A DNA stretch of 64,000 bases from Rhizobiaceae bacterium. Lineage in GTDB: Bacteria; Pseudomonadota; Alphaproteobacteria; Rhizobiales; Rhizobiaceae. The translations under genes were made by a program, and so were the position numbers. The stretch is from contig JARGOX010000026.1 of NCBI GenBank assembly GCA_029233925.1, positions 27,898 to 91,897 of the forward strand. Reading direction: 5' to 3'. The notes beneath the pieces were generated by a model. That model saw only the letters and a list, made by a program, of their open reading frames with translations, had not been told where the DNA came from and ran no database searches. Numbering within the stretch: position 1 is the stretch's first letter; every line of letters begins with the position of its first letter. Positions 42,676-52,073 of this stretch are shown piece after piece.

Positions 42676-43510
42676 TTTGATACAGGTCCCATGCCTCTTC
42701 CGCGCCGACGCCATCATGAATCATGGTCATCAGAGAGCGAACAACACGGCCAGGCTGTGCGTGTTGGTAGACATTGCGGCCATAGACGAGACCTTGAGCC
42801 CCCTGTGCCAGCAGGGCAGCCGATTTCGTCAACACCGTTTTCAAGTCGTCCTTTCCGCCGCCGCGCACCAGCACCGGGCAGCGTGCCGCTTCGATCACAC
42901 GATGAAAATCAGCCGGGTCGGTCGTCGGATCCGCCTTGATGATATCAGCCCCCATCTCGGCGGCGAGACGCACCAGCGTTACAATTTTTGATGTATCGCC
43001 ATCCACTTGGTAACCGCCCCGCACACCATTGGGCAGCATGACCAGAGGTTCGATCATCAGCGGCATGCCATAATGCGAACAGGCTGCGCGTGTGGCCGCG
43101 ATATTGGCAACACATTGTCTGAAAAGCTCGGGTTCATCCGGCAACATGAAAAGATTGACCACAACACATGCGGCGTCCATTTCCAGAGCGCCGATGATGG
43201 GCTCTTCGGCATTTTGCAACTGGGCCCACATCGAACGATGGCGCAAATCATTGTAGGGATTGCCCATATCAATTCTCATGACCAGTGCCGGCTTGTTCCT
43301 TTCCGGTCGGGATTGAAGCAGGTCCGAGTTGCCGTAATTCATCTGGATTGCATCCGGACCGGCGGCGACAAGCTGATCAACCACCTTGCCAATATCTTCA
43401 AGACCATCCATGAAGCTTGGTTCATTGCAAACGCCGTGGTCGATGGCCACATCCAGGCAACCATTGTTGCTGAACAACCGGTTGAGCCGGGCCTTTTGAG
43501 TCACTCGCAT
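42668..43510 (-). CDS. class I aldolase (FbaB/LsrF-like)
   Basis: A 280-aa TIM-barrel aldolase of the class I FbaB/DeoC/LsrF group. Segments seen are LDVAIDHGVCNEPSF, MPLMIEPLVM, GADIIKADPTTD with the likely Schiff-base Lys, and VLVRGGGKDD. In LsrF the same fold cleaves or transfers a phospho-keto intermediate; in FbaB it cleaves fructose bisphosphate. The start shares one base with the GlpD-like gene stop (TAATG) after AGGAGA. The next gene is the kinase, so it probably acts on the phosphorylated, oxidised product. Confidence 0.9.
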   Translation of the reverse strand: MRVTQKARLNRLFSNNGCLDVAIDHGVCNEPSFMDGLEDIGKVVDQLVAAGPDAIQMNYGNSDLLQSRPERNKPALVMRIDMGNPYNDLRHRSMWAQLQNAEEPIIGALEMDAACVVVNLFMLPDEPELFRQCVANIAATRAACSHYGMPLMIEPLVMLPNGVRGGYQVDGDTSKIVTLVRLAAEMGADIIKADPTTDPADFHRVIEAARCPVLVRGGGKDDLKTVLTKSAALLAQGAQGLVYGRNVYQHAQPGRVVRSLMTMIHDGVGAEEAWDLYQSG

Positions 43511-45228
43511 TATTGTCTCCTGTTCCTTGCGTCCAGCATGGCTGTTGAAACGCGATGGTGTTCTTCGAGATAGGTTATGAAATTGGCCTTTTGAGAGGCT
43601 ATGCCCCCGTCGTCCCAGCCAAGTTCAAGCGCCATGATGGCAATGACCGTTTCGATGGCGGTCGTCGAAATGCCCCCGGTGATGCCAATCGAGGTGCGGC
43701 GCAACAGAATGTCGGCAGGGGATTGGGCATATTCCGTGCGCACCAGATAGCGGATCTCCGCCTCACTGTAGGGACTGCCCGGGGCAATTTGTCGATCGTC
43801 AACCGATTGCGCGCAATACTCCAGGATTGTCCTTGCTGTCGTGCCGTAATGGGACACTGCGTGCCAGGCACGCTTGGTGTCGATTCCAAAATTCTCGCAC
43901 AGCATAGCCACAAGTTTTTCCTGTCCGTCCTGGTTTGTCGGAAAATCTTTTCCGCCACCTATGGGCATGGTGCTTGTTCCAACCGTTCGGCTTTGCTTCA
44001 ATTCGGCAAGAACCAGGTCACAGGTCTGTTCGCCGAACGCGCGGAATGTTGTCCATTTACCACCCACCATGCAGAAGACCGGAGGCCTGCCAGCTATGCG
44101 ATGGGTGAAATGATCTCTTGAGATGCGACCGGTGAAACCAGCATCGCTTTGGGGCAGGGGTCGGATGCCACTATATGTATAGACAATCTGATCCGGTGTG
44201 ACCTTGATATCCGGAAACACCTCGGCGAGCGAGGTGAGGATATACTCTATTTCCTCATTTTCGCAGCGAACAGGACCGGCACTGTCGACACGAAGATCAG
44301 TCGAACCAAGCAGCACGTTTCCGAGATATGGAAACATGATGCACACGCGTCTATCAGAGTTTTCGAAATAGATCATGTGCCCGTCAAGCGCCTCCGACAA
44401 TTGCCGGTTGGCGACAATCAGGTGTGATCCCTTGGTTCCTTCGACAAATCGTTTGGGTTTGGAGCCTTGCTGCAGCAAATCCCGGTTTGTCGCGTCCAGC
44501 CAGGCCCCGGTTGCATTGACGATCGTCTTGGCCATGATGGGATAGGTCTTGCCAGTCAACAGATCCTCAACGGCGAAACTGTCACCGTCGCGGGTAACAT
44601 GTGCATAATTGAAAGCGGTTGCGTCAAGTTGTTCGCAGTCCTTCAGTATCTCGATACCCAAGCGTTCGGGATGTGAAATCCAGGCATCATGGTAAGTGGC
44701 GGAAAATCGCAAGGCCGGGTTGAGTCTCGGCCACCGGGCAAGTGTTTCCTTCCTGTTGAGAAAAACGTGTTTTGGCAACAGGCGTCTGTTGCGGGTGAAA
44801 ATGTCATAGAGCATCAAGCCGGCCTTGACGACAAGAACCCCACGGCTGGCGGGTCGACCACGTTTTGTCACAAATCCCATCAGACCATTCATGATGCCCG
44901 AAAAAATGGATTTGATGGGGACTGTGGTGGGAAGCGGCATGACCAGATGGGGGGCGTTCGTCAAGAGTGCATCTCTTTCATGCAGGCTTTCTCGCACCAG
45001 ATGGAATTCGCCATTCTCCAGGTAACGCAGGCCGCCATGGATCATTCGCGATGGGGCAGAAGAGCAGCCGCTGCAAAAGTCGTTGCGCTCCACAAGCAAC
45101 ACCTTCAAACCTTGCAACGCAAGTTCGCGATAGGTGCTTATCCCATTAATGCCGCCGCCTATCACCAATGCATCGAAGGGCGGTGCGGTCGGGAGCCTGT
45201 CAAATTTTTTCTGCCGCGATTTTGGCAT
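43510..45228 (-). CDS. GlpD-like FAD-dependent polyol-phosphate dehydrogenase
   Basis: A 572-aa glycerol-3-phosphate-dehydrogenase-family protein. The FAD motif is FDALVIGGGINGISTYRELA, followed by APSRMIHGGLRYLENGEF, TIVNATGAWLD and GIRPLPQSD, with a C-terminal DAO_C domain (about 410-560). EryB of erythritol pathways belongs to the same family and oxidises a polyol phosphate. Given the kinase and aldolase beside it, a polyol phosphate other than glycerol-3-phosphate is possible. The start is uncertain: MPKSRQ at 45228 or MKRKGAED at 45276. Neither has a clear ribosome site. Confidence 0.88.
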   Translation of the reverse strand: MPKSRQKKFDRLPTAPPFDALVIGGGINGISTYRELALQGLKVLLVERNDFCSGCSSAPSRMIHGGLRYLENGEFHLVRESLHERDALLTNAPHLVMPLPTTVPIKSIFSGIMNGLMGFVTKRGRPASRGVLVVKAGLMLYDIFTRNRRLLPKHVFLNRKETLARWPRLNPALRFSATYHDAWISHPERLGIEILKDCEQLDATAFNYAHVTRDGDSFAVEDLLTGKTYPIMAKTIVNATGAWLDATNRDLLQQGSKPKRFVEGTKGSHLIVANRQLSEALDGHMIYFENSDRRVCIMFPYLGNVLLGSTDLRVDSAGPVRCENEEIEYILTSLAEVFPDIKVTPDQIVYTYSGIRPLPQSDAGFTGRISRDHFTHRIAGRPPVFCMVGGKWTTFRAFGEQTCDLVLAELKQSRTVGTSTMPIGGGKDFPTNQDGQEKLVAMLCENFGIDTKRAWHAVSHYGTTARTILEYCAQSVDDRQIAPGSPYSEAEIRYLVRTEYAQSPADILLRRTSIGITGGISTTAIETVIAIMALELGWDDGGIASQKANFITYLEEHHRVSTAMLDARNRRQ

Positions 45229-45289
45229 GGGGTCACTACAGGCCGAAGTGATATCTTCGGCGCCTTTTCTTTTCATGTTCGAAATTGAA

Positions 45290-46285
45290 TTACCCTGTCA
45301 TGCCGGTCAAATGCCGGGGAATCGCCAGGTCAATGGTCTCGATTTCGTCCCTTTGAAGCCTCAGCCGTCCGGCTTTCGCATTTTCCGCAGCCTGCTGTGG
45401 ATTGCGGGCACCACACAGCGAAAACGTAATTCCGGGCTGTTGCAGGGTCCAGGCAATGACCACCTGCGCGAGGGTCGCCTCATGAGCGTCTGCAATCGGC
45501 TGAATTTCAACCATCAGACGCGCAACCTTTTCCCGGTTTTCAAAGGAAAATCGTGGGTTCGTATTGCGCTGGTCGTCGTCTGCGAAGGCACGCTCCGGTC
45601 CGATTTTACCCGAAAGCAGTCCGAGTGCCAGGGAGGAATAGCTCAAAGTGGATATGCCGTGTTCTGCACAATAGGGCAGCAAAGTGGTTTCAATTTCGCG
45701 ATGAACCATACTGTATTCTTCCTGGATGGATTCGAGGTGACCTGCCGAAACGTAGGCCTTCAGGTCATCACCGCTGACATTGCTTGCGCCTATTGCACGA
45801 ATCTTGCCTTGCTGTTTTAGCAGTTCCAGCGTCTCCATCGTTTCCGCGATCGGCGTGGTGGGGTCCTGCCAATGCGTGATATAAAGGTCGATATAATCGG
45901 TTTTCAGACGTTTCAGACTTTGTTCAACTTCGTGCAGGATAGACTGCTTGCCCAGGTAGCGGTGAACCGGCTTGTCTTGTTGATCAAAGAAGTAATTTCC
46001 CTCTTGGGTATGCCAGACCAGTCCGCATTTTGTAGCAAGGACAACCTTTTCACGGCGGCCCTTCAATGCGTTGCCCACAATCTCTTCTGCGCGCCCCATC
46101 CCGTAGGCCGGTGCCGTATCAATGAGCGAGATTCCTTCGTCTATCGCGGTTTGAATAGCTTGCACGGACTGTGCTTCGTCTGTCCCCCCCCACATCCATC
46201 CACCGATTGCCCAGGTTCCAAGGCCCACAGCCGAGCAGTGCAGGTCTGAATGCCCTATCTGTCTGTTGATCATCGTTCCGTTCAT
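45290..46285 (-). CDS. aldo/keto reductase
   Basis: A 331-aa NADPH-dependent aldo/keto reductase with the (beta/alpha)8 fold. It has LIDTAPAYGMGRAEEIVG with the catalytic Asp and Tyr, VLATKCG with the Lys, DYIDLYITHWQDP with the His, and IRAIGASNVSGDDL. It starts 1 bp after the SorC-regulator stop with GAGG inside the overlap region. A run of eight G (46184-46191, C on plus) near the 5' end encodes Gly-Gly and could be a slippage site. It may interconvert an aldehyde or ketose of the polyol pathway. Confidence 0.92.
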   Translation of the reverse strand: MNGTMINRQIGHSDLHCSAVGLGTWAIGGWMWGGTDEAQSVQAIQTAIDEGISLIDTAPAYGMGRAEEIVGNALKGRREKVVLATKCGLVWHTQEGNYFFDQQDKPVHRYLGKQSILHEVEQSLKRLKTDYIDLYITHWQDPTTPIAETMETLELLKQQGKIRAIGASNVSGDDLKAYVSAGHLESIQEEYSMVHREIETTLLPYCAEHGISTLSYSSLALGLLSGKIGPERAFADDDQRNTNPRFSFENREKVARLMVEIQPIADAHEATLAQVVIAWTLQQPGITFSLCGARNPQQAAENAKAGRLRLQRDEIETIDLAIPRHLTGMTG

Positions 46286-46286
46286 C

Positions 46287-47264
46287 CTACGCATCCTCTT
46301 CCAGAGACGCCACGACGCCTTTTGCTGTTGTTTCGTCGATAACGAGCGCATTGAGGTAATTGCCACGCAGCGCCGCGTGAATGGGGGCTACTTTGCTTTT
46401 CCCCGAAGCGACACCCATGGTCAGTGGAATACGCGCGAGTTCATTCGGTTTCAGAGCAACGAGCCGGCTGTTCAATTCGTAGTCACACACATTGCCATCG
46501 GCATCCATCAGGTGCGCCAGCAGCTCTCCTGCAGCGCCAACGCGTCTGATTTCTTCTTGATCGCCTTTGGGCATCGGGTGCAGGTCATAGTAACTGGAAT
46601 CCGCCGACAGGATTGAGCCCACACCGACAATGGCGATTGTTGCTTTGCGAGCCCGGTCGAAAATCTCGTTGACTGAGCGCATGGCCATCAACATGTCTTT
46701 TTGCTCGACGCTCTCGGCAAAAAGCGGCGCGTGAATCTGGTAGGGTGTGCCGCCCAGCTTCTCCGCCAGCTGCGTCGCAACATGATTGACATCCGTATAA
46801 TGCTTGCCCTGGACACAGCCAGTCGCCGGCACCACTTCGACATCATAGGTACGATCAGGATTCAGTCCTTCTACAACGGCGCTGACGCCTTTCCCCCCGG
46901 TAATGCAAATGGTATCGCCGTCCTTGAGGTTTTCGAGGAGCAGGTTTGCCGCCGAAGCGCCGACATGCTGCAGGACAATGTCGGGGCTGTCCGATGCGGT
47001 TGGGGCAACGAGTACGTTGCCAATCTGACCCAGATCCCTGATGCTGCGTTCCAGATCGAACAGACGCTGGAACGGACTGCGGATGGTGATCTCCACCAGC
47101 CCCATTTCTCGACCCTGTTTGATCAACCGGTTGACCTTGACAGTGGAGAGGTTTGTCAATGTTGCTATCTCGGACTGCTTGAGCCCTTCCTGATAGTGCA
47201 TTACCAGCACACTGTGGATCTGTCGCGCCGCTTCGTATCGCTGAAAATCACTGCCGATGGTCAT
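46287..47264 (-). CDS. SorC-family sugar-responsive regulator (LsrR/EryD-like)
   Basis: A 325-aa SorC/DeoR-type regulator. A helix-turn-helix near the N-terminus (LKQSEIATLTNLSTVKVNRLIKQG) is followed by a sugar-phosphate-binding domain (GDTICITGGKGVSAVVEGL, ATIAIVGVGSILSADSSYY, GVASGKSKVAPIHAAL). Family members such as LsrR and EryD bind the phosphorylated inducer. GGGAG lies 8 bases upstream of this start. It sits inside the operon between transporter and enzymes and probably represses it through the palindrome at 51052-51084. Confidence 0.92.
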   Translation of the reverse strand: MTIGSDFQRYEAARQIHSVLVMHYQEGLKQSEIATLTNLSTVKVNRLIKQGREMGLVEITIRSPFQRLFDLERSIRDLGQIGNVLVAPTASDSPDIVLQHVGASAANLLLENLKDGDTICITGGKGVSAVVEGLNPDRTYDVEVVPATGCVQGKHYTDVNHVATQLAEKLGGTPYQIHAPLFAESVEQKDMLMAMRSVNEIFDRARKATIAIVGVGSILSADSSYYDLHPMPKGDQEEIRRVGAAGELLAHLMDADGNVCDYELNSRLVALKPNELARIPLTMGVASGKSKVAPIHAALRGNYLNALVIDETTAKGVVASLEEDA

Positions 47265-47296
47265 GCCGTTTGCTCCCAGGAAACCATTTCCCACCC

Positions 47297-48307
47297 TTAC
47301 GCTTTGTTCTTGTTGAGGTAGTGGTCAAAAGATACGGCTGCCAAAAGGATCGAGCCGCGAATAATATCCTGCCAATAGACCGATACATCCAGAAGTGCGA
47401 GTGAGCTTGAAACCACTGACAGCAGCACAGCGCCAAGGATGGCACCCAGAATGGTACCGGAGCCGCCCTTCAGGCTGGCTCCACCTATGACCGCTGCGGC
47501 GATGACATTGAGTTCCATTCCAATCCCGAAAGTGGGCTGCGCGGAACCAAAACGCGCCATGTAGATGATGCCGGCGAAACCACTCAGTGTTGAACACAGG
47601 ACGGTGGAAAGAAAAATGACTTTTTTCGTTCTGATACCGGAATAGGCCGCAGCTTTCTCGTTGCTCCCCGTATAAAATACCTTTCGGAAAACAGTTGAGC
47701 GGCGCAGCATGAAATCAAAGGCTATGACAACGACAACGAAAATGACGATGACAAATGGGATCGGGCCAATTGAACCCTGTCCTATGAATTTGAACTCCGG
47801 CGGCAGGGTATAGAGCCCTATCGGCCGTCCCTGCGTGATCAGCAAACAGGCACCACGAGCGATCACCATGAAAGCCAGTGAAACGATAAAGTGGTGCAGG
47901 CCGATCTTGGTAACGCAAAAGCCCATGGCCATGCCAATACAGGCGCAAGCCGCAATTGCTATGGCCGATGCCACCCATGGGTCCGTGCCGGACAGAAACA
48001 ACCAGCCGGCCAATACCATTGCAAACGACACGACGGATCCGACTGACAGGTCGATACCGCCGGAAATCAGCAGGATCGTCATGCCCACCACGACAATGCC
48101 CTCAACCGCAAAAGCCATGACCATTGCCCGCATGTTCACCCAGGTCAAAAAATACGGTGAGGCAAAACTCATTGCGATAAACAATATGAGAATGATGGCG
48201 ATCAATCCGGTTTCGCGCATTGATGCAATGCGCATCACGGCGGCCAGAATGCCGGTTTTTGCGATTTTGTTACCGTCTTCGTTCACAGGTATCCCGGCAT
48301 TGCTCAT
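47297..48307 (-). CDS. ribose-type ABC sugar transporter permease
   Basis: A 336-aa RbsC/BPD_transp_2 permease with about nine hydrophobic helices. Signature stretches are [23 protein letters not shown] and [31 protein letters not shown]. Its ATG overlaps the ATPase stop (ATGA). Only one permease is encoded, so it probably forms a homodimer, unlike the two-permease Lsr system. Confidence 0.94.
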   Translation of the reverse strand: MSNAGIPVNEDGNKIAKTGILAAVMRIASMRETGLIAIILILFIAMSFASPYFLTWVNMRAMVMAFAVEGIVVVGMTILLISGGIDLSVGSVVSFAMVLAGWLFLSGTDPWVASAIAIAACACIGMAMGFCVTKIGLHHFIVSLAFMVIARGACLLITQGRPIGLYTLPPEFKFIGQGSIGPIPFVIVIFVVVVIAFDFMLRRSTVFRKVFYTGSNEKAAAYSGIRTKKVIFLSTVLCSTLSGFAGIIYMARFGSAQPTFGIGMELNVIAAAVIGGASLKGGSGTILGAILGAVLLSVVSSSLALLDVSVYWQDIIRGSILLAAVSFDHYLNKNKA

Positions 48308-49848
48308 GGCCTTGCATCCTGCATGTCATGACCTTTCATGGGTTCGCTCCCTGTAATCGATGCCAGATGCATGATGTGTTCCTCGGTCAACGTGTCACCA
48401 CTAACCTCGCCGCTGATCAATCCTTCCCGCACCACCAGAACCCGATCGCAAACGCCGATCAGTTCTGGCAATTCTGATGAGATGATCACAATGCCGACCC
48501 CGTTGCGCGCCAGATTGCGCAATATCCCGTGGATTTCAGACTTTGCGCCCACATCGACACCGCGTGTCGGCTCATCGAGAAAAATAACCCGGGGACTGAC
48601 GGAGAGCATTTTTGCCAGCGCGACTTTCTGCTGGTTGCCTCCACTGAGCGATGATACCGGTTGGTCCAGATGTCCGCGTTTGAGATTCAGCCGGTCTCCC
48701 AGATCTCGGGCCTGTTCGCGTTCACGCGAAGCATCGATCAGACCCCAGCGGGTCGCGACCTGTTCGACACACAGGGCCGAAACATTCGAAGCGATGGACA
48801 AATCCAGAAAAATACCGTCACCCTTGCGGTCTTCGGAAAGATACACCATGCCAAGGTTGATGCTGTCCTGATAGTTTTTTACCGATACGGGCTTTCCCCG
48901 AAGCCACAATTCACCTTCAATATTGCCTTCCAATCCGCAGATGCCTTTGGCGATTTCGCTGCGGCCCGCGCCGATCAGGCCTGCAAACCCGAGGATTTCA
49001 CCCTTGAATATCTCAAACGAAATATTCCTGAAACGTGACTTCTCGGTGTAATTGCAGACCTTCAACAGGGTTTCGCCGGTTTTTTCATGTTGTTCCTGCT
49101 TGGGCGGATAGAGCTTGTCGATAACGCGGCCGACCATATTCTTGACGATGTCATCTGGAGTGATGTCCTGGACTTCACTGGTGATGATGTGTTGGCCATC
49201 GCGGAACACGGATACCCGGTCGCAATGGTCAAAAATCTCAACCATCCGGTGGGAAATATAAATGATCGAAATGCCTCTGGCGGCCAATGATTTCATGATG
49301 GCGAAGAGAACCTGCGCTTCCTTTTCCGTCAGAGCAGCTGTCGGTTCATCCAGAATCAATATCTGACAGTCCAGCGTGAGCGCCTTTGCTATCTCGACAA
49401 GCTGTTGGTTGGAAATGGACAACTCACGCACCAGGATACCCGGATCGATTGGGCTCAACTGGGCAAATACGGTACGCGCACGCTCATACAGATCTTGGTA
49501 ATTCATCAGCCGGGCGCTGCTCGCATTGGTTTCGGCCATGAAGATGTTCTCGGCTACTGAAATGTCGGGACAAAGTGCAATTTCCTGATGCACAAAGCCA
49601 ATGCCCAATTTTTGCGCCTGAGCCGGGGATGTAATCTTCACCTCCTGACCGTTCAGGTGAATAGTGCCACTTGTAGGTTGCAGGATGCCGTCGATGATGT
49701 TCATCAGAGTTGATTTTCCGGCGCCGTTTTCACCTGCCAGAGCATGAATCTCGCCCTTGCGCAAATTGAAATCAACGGCCTTCAGGGCTTGGATGGCCCC
49801 GAAGGACTTGCTGATTTTGGAGATTTGCAAAATGGTTTCTGCTGGCAT
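48304..49848 (-). CDS. ribose-type ABC sugar transporter ATP-binding protein
   Basis: A 514-aa ATPase with two nucleotide-binding domains, as in RbsA. The first half has GENGAGKSTLMNI, LSISNQQLVEIAKAL and ILDEPTAAL; the second has AGLIGAGRSEIAKGI, SLSGGNQQKVALAKML and FLDEPTRGVDVG. I use the MPAETI start, since the upstream ORF-track extension is not family-like. It couples to the single permease and the periplasmic binding protein of this operon. Confidence 0.95.
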   Translation of the reverse strand: MPAETILQISKISKSFGAIQALKAVDFNLRKGEIHALAGENGAGKSTLMNIIDGILQPTSGTIHLNGQEVKITSPAQAQKLGIGFVHQEIALCPDISVAENIFMAETNASSARLMNYQDLYERARTVFAQLSPIDPGILVRELSISNQQLVEIAKALTLDCQILILDEPTAALTEKEAQVLFAIMKSLAARGISIIYISHRMVEIFDHCDRVSVFRDGQHIITSEVQDITPDDIVKNMVGRVIDKLYPPKQEQHEKTGETLLKVCNYTEKSRFRNISFEIFKGEILGFAGLIGAGRSEIAKGICGLEGNIEGELWLRGKPVSVKNYQDSINLGMVYLSEDRKGDGIFLDLSIASNVSALCVEQVATRWGLIDASREREQARDLGDRLNLKRGHLDQPVSSLSGGNQQKVALAKMLSVSPRVIFLDEPTRGVDVGAKSEIHGILRNLARNGVGIVIISSELPELIGVCDRVLVVREGLISGEVSGDTLTEEHIMHLASITGSEPMKGHDMQDARP

Positions 49849-49961
49849 GACTCTGCCTGTAACCTTTTTAGAGTTCCTGGCCGCCGGATGGGAGCCATAA
49901 AGCTGGACCATACCGGCGGGCAGTCGTTCTATGCATCAATAATTTCTAATAATTTCCGGGT

Positions 49962-50981
49962 TCATCGCCCTTCCATATATTTACCGAGTTCAAAATCGTC
50001 GGCATTGTCCTTGGTGATGACGGCAAAGCCGTTGTCGATGAAGGCAATACCCATCGGGTTGAAACCCGTGCGCTTGTAATCATTGAAGGGGTCGATCAAT
50101 GCCGGATGCGCGGCCATGAACGTGGCTACGAAACCCATATAACCCTGCATCCCCTGGTTCGGGTTCAAAGCCTTGTGGATGTTTCCGGCCTTGATGTGCT
50201 CCAGAGTCGCCGGGGTGACATCCGCATGCATGATGATCACATCTGCCTTTGCCTCAAGAACAGCTGCGACCGCTCCTTCGGCTGAACCTGCTTCCGGAAT
50301 CCAGATGGCGCCCAGATTGGGGTTCGCCTGTATCATTGACGACACGGCTGTATAGGCCTTCGATGAATCCTGGTTTGTTGCCTGCCGGCCGACCAGTTTC
50401 ATGTCGGGAAAATTCTGTTCCATATAGTCAATGAAGGCCGTGACCCGGAGGTCGTGGTTGCTTTGCCCGGGATTCTCCAGGACCGCGTATTCGCCCTTTT
50501 CGTTTAGCAGTCCAGCAATTTCCTCTGCAGCATATTTGGCTTCGGCCAGATTGTCGGAAGTGATATAGGATACGCGGTTTGACTGCGGCGAATCCGCTGC
50601 AAAGGTTACCACGGTCGTGCCGGATTCAATGGCTCGGTTGATCGGTTCGATGAATGGATCTGCGTTCATTGGATGCAACAGGATACCTGCAGGCTTCTTT
50701 GCAAGGTCCTGTTCAAACGACGCAATCTGTTTGGTGATGTCATAGTCAGGCGTGCCCGAGAAGATTACGTCACATCCCATGGCTTCAGCAGCCTGCTTCA
50801 TACCTTGATAGACAGGAACCCAGTAGGGGTGTCCCGAGACCATGACATTCATGATGTAGGTTTCGCCGGGTTCGCAGGCAAATTTGCTTTCTGCTGCTTC
50901 GGCAGACCCGAGGCCCGCCAATGAAAGGGACAACGTCACAACCGACGATGCCAACAGTGTATTCAATCTCAAAGGATTCAT
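49962..50981 (-). CDS. periplasmic sugar-binding protein (ribose-type)
   Basis: A 339-aa periplasmic binding protein 1 family member. A signal peptide is visible (LASSVVTLSLSLAGLGSAEA-AES), then a mature protein with YIMNVMVSGHPYWVPVYQGMKQAAEAMG, PAGILLHPMNADPFIEPINRA and TVVTFAADSPQSNR. GAGGGAGGG precedes the ATG. It resembles sugar/polyol binding proteins of the RbsB type in length and layout; the ligand is not readable. It is the first gene of the leftward operon, downstream of the SorC-type palindrome. Confidence 0.92.
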   Translation of the reverse strand: MNPLRLNTLLASSVVTLSLSLAGLGSAEAAESKFACEPGETYIMNVMVSGHPYWVPVYQGMKQAAEAMGCDVIFSGTPDYDITKQIASFEQDLAKKPAGILLHPMNADPFIEPINRAIESGTTVVTFAADSPQSNRVSYITSDNLAEAKYAAEEIAGLLNEKGEYAVLENPGQSNHDLRVTAFIDYMEQNFPDMKLVGRQATNQDSSKAYTAVSSMIQANPNLGAIWIPEAGSAEGAVAAVLEAKADVIIMHADVTPATLEHIKAGNIHKALNPNQGMQGYMGFVATFMAAHPALIDPFNDYKRTGFNPMGIAFIDNGFAVITKDNADDFELGKYMEGR

Positions 50982-51051
50982 AGTGCCCTCCCTCATTTCC
51001 AACGTTGATTTCCTCCAGAAACACCGTGATTGATAATGTCAAAGACGGTGT

Positions 51052-51084
51052 TGAAATAAATTTCAATACAAAATATTTATTTCA
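51052..51084. promoter_or_regulatory. 10-bp palindrome upstream of the sugar operon, likely SorC operator
   Basis: TGAAATAAAT and ATTTATTTCA are exact inverted repeats with a 13-bp spacer; TGAAAT-AA-ATTTCA nested inside is a second palindrome. It lies about 70 bp upstream of the binding-protein start. Repeated half-sites of this kind suit a SorC-family regulator, which this operon encodes. Confidence 0.55.
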
Positions 51085-51531
51085 TTTTGGGAAACTAGTT
51101 TAGATACGAGCGGGTTGTCAACCGCTCATTTCTCAATGCCTGAATTGTCAGAGCTTCTCCCAGCACCCGAAACGGTCGGCGTACTTGTGGTAAGGTTTGG
51201 AAGGCTGATCGGTGAGAAAATCTATAAAATCAATGTCATGGATCAGATGACTGATCCCATTGGAGCGGAGTGCTCTGGTTGCTACGGGTAACCATACCGA
51301 ACCGTTGTGAATGGTCTGTTGCAAGCCGTTTTTGTACACGGCATTACCCGGTTCCATGACAATTTCACCAGTGAGCGGGACTGGCTGTCAGCGCGTTTCA
51401 TGTCCAAGCATTCGATATTCCATTGACGGTGCTGGCAACATCCGGAAAACGGAAATGCGCCGACAATGGACAAAATCTGCACAAGCATTTATGTCCATCA
51501 CCGACGCAGAGCGGGTTTTTGAAAGGCCCTG
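51085..51531. other. gap between the sugar operon and the FMN reductase gene
   Basis: This region must hold the promoter of the sugar operon at its left end. A 69-aa minus-strand ORF (51148-51357) reads as a plausible protein tail but has no ribosome site or recognised family; it could be a gene remnant. Nothing else is supported. Confidence 0.35.
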
Positions 51532-52056
51532 TTACAGTGATCCCAGGAACCGTGTCAGCGATTCTTCGGCAAAATCCAGGATGGCTGCATCGGTCAGCAT
51601 GCCGTCTTCCACCTTGCTATTGGCGCTTGTGACCAGAATTTCCTTGTCGGCAAACGGCCGTGACAGCATGCCACTGAGAATATATTTCAAATGTCCCTGG
51701 GCGCGCACGCCGCCGAGCGGGCCGCCTGAGACGCTGACGATGAAGCAGGGCTTGTCCTTGAAGACTGACGCATAGGCCGGGCGTGAGGCCCAATCAATGG
51801 CATTTTTCAACACACCGGGAACACTGTAATTATATTCTGGCGTGACGAAGACGACGCCATCTGCAGCCGCAACCTGCGCAATCCATGCCGCAACCTTTGG
51901 ATCATCCGCGATGTCGGCATTGTAGTGGGGCAGAACGCCCGTATCGGCAGTCACTGTTTCAGCCTTGCCTTCCAGACGGGCGATCAGCGCGCGGGCAGTT
52001 GCACGGGATGATGAAGCAGCCCGGAGGCTGCCGGGTACAAAAAGCAGAGATTTCAT
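51532..52056 (-). CDS. NAD(P)H-dependent FMN reductase
   Basis: A 174-aa flavodoxin-fold reductase. It has SLLFVPGSLRAASSSRATARAL at the N-terminus, VFVTPEYNYSVPGVLKNAIDW with the family core EYNYSxP, and CFIVSVSGGPLGG. It would reduce FMN, quinone or similar substrates using NAD(P)H. The start at MKSLLF follows CAGGACC. It is 18 bp after the TRAP large-permease stop, so it is the last gene of that leftward operon and may support a flavin or quinone step in the pathway. Confidence 0.9.
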   Translation of the reverse strand: MKSLLFVPGSLRAASSSRATARALIARLEGKAETVTADTGVLPHYNADIADDPKVAAWIAQVAAADGVVFVTPEYNYSVPGVLKNAIDWASRPAYASVFKDKPCFIVSVSGGPLGGVRAQGHLKYILSGMLSRPFADKEILVTSANSKVEDGMLTDAAILDFAEESLTRFLGSL

Positions 52057-52073
52057 GAATTGGTCCTGTTTGG

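Noticed and set aside
41557-42939. 460-aa plus-strand ORF opposite the kinase and aldolase
   Set aside because: Antisense shadow; low-complexity, Arg/Gln-rich translation with no domain, over well-supported genes.
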